This document shows, piece after piece, positions 23,927 to 32,700 of a DNA stretch of 64,000 nucleotides (position 1 is its first letter; every line of letters starts with the position of its first letter). Source of the stretch: Pontibacter amylolyticus (GTDB taxonomy: Bacteria > Bacteroidota > Bacteroidia > Cytophagales > Hymenobacteraceae); assembly GCF_014638845.1 (NCBI RefSeq), contig NZ_BMFP01000004.1:310001-374000 (forward strand), in the 5' to 3' direction. Made by a program: the position numbers and the translations under genes. The notes below the pieces were generated by a model. The model was given only the letters and a program-made list of their open reading frames with translations, made no database searches and was not told the origin of the DNA.

Positions 23927-24836
23927 AATGCCAGAATCATCCGCTCAAAACATTTATCGACAAAGTGTTCGTCTTGCCATGATACAAAGTCTTTTAAAGC
24001 GCTTGTATAAGCGCTTGTTTTTTATCTGCCTGCTGTCATTGCTGTGCACGGAAGGCCATGCCCAATGGCAGTCAAGTGGCGGGGATATCTTTTACAATAG
24101 CGGGCGCGTCGGCGTCGGCATAACCCCGCTCAACGGGCTCCACCTGCACAAACTCGACAACCTGAACGGAGGCTCATTCCGCCTGGGGCACAGTGGCTCG
24201 TTTGACGCTGTGCTTTCCTACGGCTGGGACGGCATCAGCCAGGATGCGTTCAAGATTACAAGGTACAACCATAACTCTTACAATGGTGCCACTGATCTGA
24301 TGACTATTCAGACAAGTGGCAATGTGGGCATCGGCACGAACAATCCCAACCAAAAGCTACATGTAGCTGGGAACATGGTATTAGAATCGGATGTATATGG
24401 CAGCCTTATTTTTACCGGTACTGGACAGGGGGAGTTCAATCGGTACTTACGGCTTATAAACTCGCCCCAGCAATCCAGTGCTGCAGGTCTAAAAGCGGGC
24501 GGGGTTCTGATAGCTGATTCATATAATTATGCTGACCCAGACAAAAATGACCTAATAGTAAAAGGCAATGTCGGCATTGGTACCGCAACTCCCGATGCCA
24601 AGCTGACCGTAGCCGGGAACGTGCATGCCCGGGAGGTGAAGGTGACAGTGGCGGCTGGGGCGGACTTTGTCTTTGAGGAAGATTACAAGCTGCCAAGTCT
24701 GGAAGATACGGAGAAATTTGTACGGGTCCATAAGCACCTGCCCGGCATTGCCCCGGCTGCCGAGATGGAGCAGGAAGGACTGGATCTGGGCAAGATGAAT
24801 ATCCTGCTGCTGCAGAAGGTGGAGGAGCTTACGCTG
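23597..24836 (+). repeat. Near-identical 240-bp 3' ends of fibre genes 1 and 2
   Basis: The two copies are 23597-23838 and 24594-24836. They share long identical runs such as ACCGTAGCCGGGAACGTGCA and TGCCCGGGAGGTGAAGGTGA. They are direct repeats about 1 kb apart, so homologous recombination between them could swap or delete fibre bodies. Confidence 0.7.
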
Positions 24837-24890
24837 CACCTGATCAGGATGGATGAAGAAATTAAAGCATTGCGTAAAAATAATCACTAG
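23979..24890 (+). CDS. Exported tail-fibre-like repeat protein 2
   Basis: 303 residues from the ATG at 23979. An upstream ATG at 23916 would overlap the previous gene by 11 bp and give an unusually long N-terminus before the signal peptide (FFICLLSLLCTEGHAQ). The body again carries 'GNVGIGTnNPNQKLhVAGN' and 'GNVGIGTATPDAKLTVAGN' motifs and ends with the DFVFEEDYKLPSLEDTEKF block and a short coil. Its last 240 bp are nearly the same as those of the upstream paralogue at DNA level. Its role is presumably shared with its neighbours: a surface fibre or adhesin-like trimer. Confidence 0.75.
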   Translation: MIQSLLKRLYKRLFFICLLSLLCTEGHAQWQSSGGDIFYNSGRVGVGITPLNGLHLHKLDNLNGGSFRLGHSGSFDAVLSYGWDGISQDAFKITRYNHNSYNGATDLMTIQTSGNVGIGTNNPNQKLHVAGNMVLESDVYGSLIFTGTGQGEFNRYLRLINSPQQSSAAGLKAGGVLIADSYNYADPDKNDLIVKGNVGIGTATPDAKLTVAGNVHAREVKVTVAAGADFVFEEDYKLPSLEDTEKFVRVHKHLPGIAPAAEMEQEGLDLGKMNILLLQKVEELTLHLIRMDEEIKALRKNNH

Positions 24891-25835
24891 ATGAGAAAAG
24901 TATTACTGCTGGGTATAACACTTTTATTTTGTTGTTATGTGAATGCGCAGACACTCATCACTCCCTCATCTAACTTATGGGAGTATAATGGCAACATAGG
25001 TATTGGCGTGCAAACACCAGGTGTATGGTTTGGGGCGACCCCGACATTCCAAATGAAGGGGAACCGGCCTACGATATCTATTACGCCTTGGGGCACAGGC
25101 GGCTTAGGGACCATACAGTTCAAGGGCGTAAGCGAAAAATCAGAATTTCATTTAAACTTCGTGGACGGTACCGATAGCAAAATCGCTTTCACGAGTTATC
25201 AGTCAAGTGCTGGGGAATCCTTCACTATCCGGGGTAATGGCAATATCGGTATAGGTGTTGCCAGTCCACAGCATAACCTTCATGTGAATACACAGATCCA
25301 CATCAGTGACGGGAATGACAATATGCTGACAGCCAGTTCCAGCACTGGTGTGCACCATCTCATTGGTACTTATAATGGCTGGGACCCCAAAACAGTATAC
25401 ATCGCGGGTTACAATGCATATTACCATGGTGTCGGGGCCCAGACGGAGCGCGTCAGGGTAGGGCATAGCTTTACTGTTAATCTGCGGGATGGCGGCCTAG
25501 GCATTGGTACGGAAAACCTGAGCGGTTACCGTCTTGCGGTGAAGGGAAAAATAAGAGCCGAAGAGATCAGGGTGGAGAGCGGCTGGGCGGATTTTGTCTT
25601 CAAACCAGATTACCGGTTGCGACCGCTTGAAGAAGTAGAGCAGCACATTAAGCAGCATGGCCACCTGCCGGACGTACCTTCGGCTACAGAGGTACAGGAA
25701 CAAGGGGTTGACCTGGGTAAAACAGATGCATTGTTGCTGCAGAAGATTGAAGAACTCACGCTTTATCTAATTGATCAGAAAAAAGAGATAGAGTCTCTTA
25801 AGGGGAAAATTGAGCAGATGAATGCTAAGCAATGA
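24891..25835 (+). CDS. Exported tail-fibre-like repeat protein 3
   Basis: 314 residues, starting at the base after the previous stop codon. A signal peptide ends CCYVNAQ. 'GNIGIGVQTPG', 'GNIGIGVASPQHNLHVN' and 'GGLGIGTENLSGYRLAVKGK' mark the beta repeats. The C-terminus reads IRAEEIRVESGWADFVFKPD, LEEVEQHIKQHGHLPDVPSA, then a coiled coil. This is the more common version of the family ending, while paralogues 1 and 2 share a diverged 'VTVAAGADFVFEEDY' variant. It is co-transcribed with them by spacing. The exact function is unknown. Confidence 0.75.
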   Translation: MRKVLLLGITLLFCCYVNAQTLITPSSNLWEYNGNIGIGVQTPGVWFGATPTFQMKGNRPTISITPWGTGGLGTIQFKGVSEKSEFHLNFVDGTDSKIAFTSYQSSAGESFTIRGNGNIGIGVASPQHNLHVNTQIHISDGNDNMLTASSSTGVHHLIGTYNGWDPKTVYIAGYNAYYHGVGAQTERVRVGHSFTVNLRDGGLGIGTENLSGYRLAVKGKIRAEEIRVESGWADFVFKPDYRLRPLEEVEQHIKQHGHLPDVPSATEVQEQGVDLGKTDALLLQKIEELTLYLIDQKKEIESLKGKIEQMNAKQ

Positions 25836-25927
25836 TCTGTGCCTCTTAATTAGATTGACATACAGCATGAAAAGAAGGCAATTCGGTAAATGTCTAGTAA
25901 AGTGAAATCTGAATATAACTAACGCGT

Positions 25928-28900
25928 ATGAAAACCAAACTGGTTAAGTTACTGCTGCTCTTTCTTATAACAGTAACAGGGCATGCACAAAATATACAGG
26001 ATGAGGAAACTGCTAAAGCTCAGTTTGGCATACATGTACAAGGGAAATTGCCCAATTTGCAGAGCCCGAATGCCGCAGGGCTGGGCCTGTACGGAGAGGT
26101 TCCTGTGTCTCATTTCACAGGAGTTCCTAATATACAAATTCCAATTTACTCTCTGAATGAAGGACACATTCAGCTGCCCATTACGCTGAGTTACCATGCT
26201 TCGGGCGTCAGACCTGATGCGCATCCTGGATGGGTGGGAATGGGCTGGAGCCTGATGGTAGGAGGGGTGATCACGCGGACAGTAAATGACGTGAATGATG
26301 AGTACCACTCAACCAATGCTAAATACCCATATTATAGGGACAATGTTGGCTACTACTATACCCATGGAGTGTTGAAAGGGGATAATTGGAATTCACTCGA
26401 TAACATGGAGGCAATTGCTAAAGATCCTGAGAAAGTCTACCGGGATACAGAGCCAGACGAGTTCTCCTTTAATTTCTTACATTACAGTGGAAAGTTTTAC
26501 CTTAACCATGATGGTAAATGGCAGGTCAGGTGCGACCAGCCCGTCAAGGTAAAACTGCATGAAACCGTCCCCTTGTTGAATGTCCCTTTTAAACCCCCAG
26601 TACATTCTTTCCACAATTCATATGAATATCCGCAGACTTTTGGTGGTTTTACCATCACAGCTGAAGACGGGACTGAGTATATTTTTGGCGGGACGGAGGA
26701 AGCTATAGAGTATAGCATGGACTTCTTTGATCAAAAATATGGTACATGGGTGGCTAATGCCTGGTATTTGACTAAAATTAGGAAAAACGGAAGGGAGATC
26801 AACCTGAAATACGAGCGGGATAATTTTATTAACCAGTTGCTCTTGACTTATAATATTAATCTTTCTACTAAAGAGGAGAAGCCTGATAAAATATTTGACT
26901 TAACTAGCTCTTGCATGGGCTGGGGTTCGCCAATAAAGAGTTATGATGGTAAATTAATTGCACCTGTATATCTGTCAGTTGTTGAGGGGGGCACCGGTAA
27001 GTTGATTTTTGAACGCTCCGTTAGCCATGAACTTCGGTACAATGATCAAATCTATGTAGATCAGTTTGAGGAAAGGAAAAGACTAAACGGTGGAGTTGAA
27101 ACGGCCGATTACTTTTTCCCTGTTTTGATGACGGGGGATATTTCTAAAGGGGAGCAGGATTATGAGCTTAATAAGTATTTAGAGAGCTTGGATAAATTGC
27201 AATGGAAAAAGCTTGACCGGATAAAACTGATAAAGGACGGAGAATCACTCCGGGAATTCCTATTCACATATAACAATTCAACACAGGCAAAACCAGAAGA
27301 GCGGCTGACGCTTTTGTCATTCACTGAAATAGGGAGAAGTGGCGCCGCCAAGCCCGGCTATTCGTTCCGATACCATCACGTAGATAAGCCACTGCCCCCT
27401 TATCTGGCGGGTCAGGTAGACCATTGGGGCTTTTACAACGAAAGGAATCAAAATTTCAACAAGTTAGACGAATATTATGATTCCAGAGCGTCCTCCAATA
27501 TCCCAAGCGTGTTTCTGAGAGGCACGCTTTCTAAAATCATATACCCAACCGGCGGCGAGACGACATTTGAATTTGAGCAGCATGCATATGGTAAGCAGCT
27601 TTCGGAAGACCGCTCGCAAGTTCAGAATACTGATAACGGCTACCCGGGAGAAGCTGGTGGACTGCGTATCAAAAAGATTACAAATACTTCTCCTGAAAGC
27701 CCGAACGGGAATCTAGTAACGGAATACTTTTATGTTTCAGGTTATACCAATGCATCTGAAGCGAATGCTTTGGGGTCCTCCGGAATTTTGGGTGGGCAAT
27801 CAAAATATTATTTTGTCGATTACCGACTGAAATCCTATAATGAGGCGAACACCTGGTACGTGAGATCTTTCTTTTCATCTCAGTCCCAGCTTCCTGTCTC
27901 GGCCAATAGCCAGGGGAGCCATATTGGCTACAGCGAAGTGATTGAGAAAAGAGCTGACGGCAGCTACAGTCAATACCTGTTCACGAATTTTGACTTTGAC
28001 AATAGGTTAGATGAAGTAACTCCTCTTAATCAAACCTTGCAACCCCTTGCCCGCAGTCCGTACAAGCCCTACACCTCCCTGGAGGAGGAGCGCGGGAAGC
28101 TCCGGGTAAAGAAAGACTTTACAGACACGGATGTGCTCGTCAGGGCAAAGGAAATTGAATATGTAGCCCTTAATAAAAGCAATGAATTTGTAAGGTCATT
28201 GAAAGCTGCTCTGATTGCGCCATGCGGGGGCATTGGGATTATAGAAGGCACCCCTTATAGATTTTATACCTATTCCTATTTGCCAATACGGGAAACTGAG
28301 ACTGTTTTCGACGCAAACGGACTACGGCCAATCACCACAGTCAAGAACTACACCTACAACAATCATAGGCTTTTGACAAAACAGTCCTTTACAGACAGCA
28401 AAGGTAGCATACGGCAAACGGAATATACATACCCGGTGGATTACGCTGTTGGTGATTTAGCGACTGCTGACGAGCGAGTGCATGCGATTAAGAAGATGCA
28501 GGACCTTAACATGGTGGCTTCGACGATAGAGGAGACGCAATGGGAAATAACCAATGGTGCCAAAGCGTTGCTAGGCGCTAACCTGCATCTTTATCGTGAT
28601 TTTGGTACTGAGCAGGGTGGAGTCCAACTGGAGCAGCTGCAAAGAATAAGTACCCTTGCCCCAGTGCCGCAGGCTGGGTTTGTAAGGGCAGGAGTTGACC
28701 TAAACAGCGCATTCGTAAAAGATCAACGCTATCAGGCTGAAGTGACGATTGGCGGCTATAACAGGCAAGGAAACCTGCTTATGATTACTAAGGAGCACTC
28801 GGCCCCCATAAGTTACCTATGGGGATATAATTACACTTATCCCATAGCTGAGGTGCGTAACGCCACTTTTGATCAGGTAAAGAATGCTTTAGGGGGTGAG

Positions 28901-29155
28901 GAGGCTGTAAGCGTGCTGGCAGGCAGTGCTACCCTATCAGAAGAGCAGTTGGCATCTCTAAAAAGGTTATCAGAGCAGTTACCCGATGCCATGATTTCTA
29001 TTTACACTTATGACCCTCTGGTCGGCATGACCTCTTTAACGGACATGAACGGAAAGTCTGCCTTTTATGAGTATGACAGTTTTGGTAGGCTCTGGTTGGT
29101 CAGGGATTTAGAAGGAAATATCTTGAAGGCATACGAGTATAATTATCGAAGATAA
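25928..29155 (+). CDS. RHS/YD-repeat-type secreted protein (SpvB-like front)
   Basis: 1075 residues. A signal peptide covers about 1-20 (LLLLFLITVTGHAQ). The N-terminal region (about 40-130) has NLQSPNAAGLGLYGEVPVSH, IQIPIYSLNEGHIQLPITLS, then YHASGVRPDAHPGWVGMGWS, the typical front of Bacteroidota RHS proteins. The end reads YTYDPLVGMTSLTDMNGKSA, FYEYDSFGRLW and a short YEYNYRR, i.e. YD repeats without the RHS core and without a toxin tip. It lies upstream of a large RHS protein that has DUF6443, core and tip, so it may be the partner half of one shell or a chaperone-like RHS. The substrate is unknown. Confidence 0.8.
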   Translation: MKTKLVKLLLLFLITVTGHAQNIQDEETAKAQFGIHVQGKLPNLQSPNAAGLGLYGEVPVSHFTGVPNIQIPIYSLNEGHIQLPITLSYHASGVRPDAHPGWVGMGWSLMVGGVITRTVNDVNDEYHSTNAKYPYYRDNVGYYYTHGVLKGDNWNSLDNMEAIAKDPEKVYRDTEPDEFSFNFLHYSGKFYLNHDGKWQVRCDQPVKVKLHETVPLLNVPFKPPVHSFHNSYEYPQTFGGFTITAEDGTEYIFGGTEEAIEYSMDFFDQKYGTWVANAWYLTKIRKNGREINLKYERDNFINQLLLTYNINLSTKEEKPDKIFDLTSSCMGWGSPIKSYDGKLIAPVYLSVVEGGTGKLIFERSVSHELRYNDQIYVDQFEERKRLNGGVETADYFFPVLMTGDISKGEQDYELNKYLESLDKLQWKKLDRIKLIKDGESLREFLFTYNNSTQAKPEERLTLLSFTEIGRSGAAKPGYSFRYHHVDKPLPPYLAGQVDHWGFYNERNQNFNKLDEYYDSRASSNIPSVFLRGTLSKIIYPTGGETTFEFEQHAYGKQLSEDRSQVQNTDNGYPGEAGGLRIKKITNTSPESPNGNLVTEYFYVSGYTNASEANALGSSGILGGQSKYYFVDYRLKSYNEANTWYVRSFFSSQSQLPVSANSQGSHIGYSEVIEKRADGSYSQYLFTNFDFDNRLDEVTPLNQTLQPLARSPYKPYTSLEEERGKLRVKKDFTDTDVLVRAKEIEYVALNKSNEFVRSLKAALIAPCGGIGIIEGTPYRFYTYSYLPIRETETVFDANGLRPITTVKNYTYNNHRLLTKQSFTDSKGSIRQTEYTYPVDYAVGDLATADERVHAIKKMQDLNMVASTIEETQWEITNGAKALLGANLHLYRDFGTEQGGVQLEQLQRISTLAPVPQAGFVRAGVDLNSAFVKDQRYQAEVTIGGYNRQGNLLMITKEHSAPISYLWGYNYTYPIAEVRNATFDQVKNALGGEEAVSVLAGSATLSEEQLASLKRLSEQLPDAMISIYTYDPLVGMTSLTDMNGKSAFYEYDSFGRLWLVRDLEGNILKAYEYNYRR

Positions 29156-29245
29156 AGGTTAGGGTTGTAACCGGGTTTTGTTCAAGTGGCAGGGCCTGTT
29201 GACAGATGACCATCAATTAATTATAATTCAAAATAGAATTTATCG

Positions 29246-29728
29246 ATGAAAATCACTGGTTTACAGTCCCTAGAGCGCTACAGTCTGCTGGTGCTCCTAT
29301 TGTGGCAATTTGTGTCTGTAGAAGCGAAAGCTCAGGCAGATCAGTCCAAGTCTAAGAACAAAGTGGAGCGAGTAGCCTACGTAGACCATGGACGGCTGCG
29401 GAAAGACTGCGAAGCGATGCAAGCAGTAAAGGCACGGTCAAATGCCAAATGGAAGTCCGCCGAGCAGGATTACAAGCGAAAGCTTGCCAATCTGCAGGCG
29501 AAGGACGAGGTTGGGCGACAAATGCTAGACAAGAATCAGCAGGAGCTGCTGCGGCGGCTCCACGAGGAGCGGTTGGCTGCCCTGCAGGCGCAGGAGCGGC
29601 GCATAGTAGAGGCTATCGGGGCAGTGGCCTCAGAAGGCGGCTTTACCGACGTGCTGCCGATAGAAAAGAACTCTCTGCCCGCAGGAAGCCGGGACATCAC
29701 CGAACAGGTCCTGCGAAAACTTAATTAA
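29246..29728 (+). CDS. OmpH/Skp-like small exported protein
   Basis: 160 residues. The signal peptide ends VSVEAKAQ (about 29). The mature protein begins with a beta strand (RVAYVDHGRLRKD) and continues as a long charged coiled coil (about 60-125: AKWKSAEQDYKRKLANLQAK, LLRRLHEERLAALQAQERRI), then ends EGGFTDVLPIEKNSL. This is the plan of the OmpH/Skp family of periplasmic chaperones for outer-membrane and secreted proteins. It sits between two RHS genes, so it may assist their export. Similarity is by architecture only. Confidence 0.65.
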   Translation: MKITGLQSLERYSLLVLLLWQFVSVEAKAQADQSKSKNKVERVAYVDHGRLRKDCEAMQAVKARSNAKWKSAEQDYKRKLANLQAKDEVGRQMLDKNQQELLRRLHEERLAALQAQERRIVEAIGAVASEGGFTDVLPIEKNSLPAGSRDITEQVLRKLN

Positions 29729-29755
29729 CGATTTGTTTACAGTCAATCCTTTGCT

Positions 29756-32700
29756 ATGATACAACTCTACCCGCTAGTGCGCGTCAGCTGTCTGGTGCTC
29801 CTGTTCTTTCTGCTCTGGAGCCCTGTACAGGCGCAAAACTGCTATCCTGATTTCTATGTCTACCAGGTCTCCCCCTACGGCCCTCTGTGCTCGCCGGGCT
29901 ATGTGACGCTTCGGGCTGACTCTTACCAGGGGGAGAGCGGACAGTATGTGAGCGGCGAGTTTCGCTGGTACTCCGGCGAAACTTCCACCTGGCCTGTTCA
30001 GACCACCCAGATCTGGGGCAGTAATACGACAAGTGACTATATGGTGTACGCTGAGGACGGGAAGACGGTATGGGTGAGCTATTTTGACAATAACACCTGG
30101 TGTGAGTCCAGTCGTGTGGCCTACACCTTCTCCATCACATCCCCGCCGACGATGTCGGTGGAATACGCCAAATCCTGCGAGCCGGGAACGGCCGAGATCA
30201 AGCTCTCGGGGGCTCCTTCTGGGGGCACTTACCGGCTCTACAAGTACCAGAACGGCTATCTGAACCTGGTGCAAAGCAACAGTACGGGGCTGTTCATGAT
30301 TCAGGGCTACGACAGGGCCAATGATCACGATCTTTACCAGGCTCAGATTTACATGTCCTCCGGCTGCGGAAACACGGTTTACTACCCGCTCCACATCGAC
30401 GCACCGGATCCGACCCCTCCAACGGTAAGCGGGACGCTCACCGTGTGCCAGGGAACGGGTACTGTGCTCTCGGCAACGGGCGGAGAGAACTCCTACACCT
30501 TCCGATGGTATGATGGGGCGGGAAACCAGCTGATTGAGGGTACCCAGTTCACTGTGCCTTCCACGCTGGCGGCAGGTACCTATTACTATTCTGTGCAGGG
30601 GGTAAGCGCTACTGACTGCCACACTGAGCCCCTGGAGTTTGCCGTCACAATCAACCTGCGTCCGGTGGACAGCTCCATCCTGGCCAACGGGCAGACAGGC
30701 TCGGCCATGATTTACCTAGGCCAAAAAGTAACGATATCCAGCATAGGCGGGGTGGGTACCCCTCACTACTGGTACTCCTCCAACGAGGGCGCCAGCTGGA
30801 ATGAGCTTGACGCAACCACTATCGGTCAATCTAACTTTGAGCACGAGCCAAGTTCCACGGGTGTTTACACATATCGTGTAAAGAACCGCAACGAATGCGG
30901 GTTTTGTGATGAAAACGGTGGCAGCTGCGGCCCAGAGCAGCTCGTTCGCGTGACAGTATTGGCGCCGCCCACGGTGCACATCGCTACCTCCAGCGGGATT
31001 GGCATAGGCTTCGGCACTTCACTTAAGGCGAGCGTGTCAGACGGCTCGGAGGCCAGCTTCACCTGGTCACCGGCTGTGGGGCTAAATAGCACGGCTGGAG
31101 CGGTCATTAAGGCCAACCCGGTCACTACGACGACCTACACTGTGACAGCCACCTGGAGAAACGGTTATACGTCCATGGGCACGGTAACCGTTTCTCCCGG
31201 CGGCAATAACCATAACTACATCGTCGAAAGCGTGATGATGGATAAGTATAAAACATATGAGGAGTTACATCAGCTGCCCGCCAGAGAATTCCGGCAGCAG
31301 GTGAGCTACTTCGACGGCTTGGGCAGGGCCTCTCAGAAGGTCGCGCAGCGCGCCTCGCCGCTGGAGCAAGATATCGTGACGCCTGTGGAATACGACCAGT
31401 TGGGGCGTGAGGCGCGCAAGTTCCTCCCCTACGCAGCAGATGAGGCCAGTGGTTTTTTCAAGCCAAATGCCTTGGGGGACGGGCCTTCCAGGGCTGGGGC
31501 GGATTACTTGAGCGACAGTTACCTTGGAAGTCGGCAGTACAAGTTCTATCAGCAGGAAAATGGCCCGGTTGCCAGCGGCCTGCCCTTCTCACAAGCAATC
31601 TTGGAGGCCTCGCCGCTAAACCGTGTGCTGGAACAGGGTGCGCCGGGGGAGGCGTGGCAACCAGCTGAAAGCGGACGGCTGGGGGATATTCACACTGTGA
31701 AAGTTCATCAAAGGGCTAACGCTGTGGGTGAGGTGCGCCAGTGGGAGTACAGCTCTTCTGATAACTTCTTTGTTTCTCCAGGGTATTATGCTGCGGGCAG
31801 CCTCTTCGTGACAGAGACATACGATGAGCAGGACGCCCTCGTGGTAGAGTACAAAAACCTGCAGGGTCAGGTGGTGGCAAAGAAAGTGCAGGAGATTGGT
31901 TCAATCAGCAGTAGTGAAGTCGAATCTGGTTTCATGATCACGCAGTACATTTACGATAGCTTCGGCAACCTGCGGCTGGTGATCCAGCCTGAGGGCTACC
32001 GCAGTGAACTGCCTGGTCCGGACGTGAACGGACACGTCACTCTTTCTTCCACACTCACACCCGTTTTCCTGAAACGTTGGTGCTTTCGTTATGAATACGA
32101 CGGGCGCCGCAGGGTGATTGAGAAGCAGGTGCCAGGGGCGGGAGCTGTCTACATGGTCTATGACCTGCGCGACTTGCCTGTGCTCACGCAGGACGCCGAG
32201 CAGCGGTTACGTGATGAGTGGGGCTACGTGCGCTACGACGCGCACGGCAGGTCCGTGGAGACAGGCCTCTACCGACCGGGGGAGGAGCTGACGCAGGGCC
32301 AGATGCAGCAGCGCCTGACGGACTTCTACATCGGGGATCCTGACCAGGTGACGGAGGAGCACTTGAGCATCTCATCACATGACGGGCGGGCGGTCTACGA
32401 GGCCAGCGGCTCTATCACATTTTTGCCGGACTTCAGCTTCGCGGCCACATCTACAGCCAGCCTCACGGCCCGGATCGCACCGGCCACCTCGCTGGCTCGC
32501 CAATCGTACTTCCCTGGGGGTGGAGATGACTACGAGGCGCTGACGCAGACCTTTTACGACAATTACGGGCAGCCGGAGTTGGAGGACTATAACTTCAACG
32601 GTACGATCATGGCGAGGCTGACTCCGCAGAACACACGCGTTTTGGGGCTGGTGACGGGTACGCGAACTAAGGTGCTAGGTACAGGCGAGTGGCTGACGAA

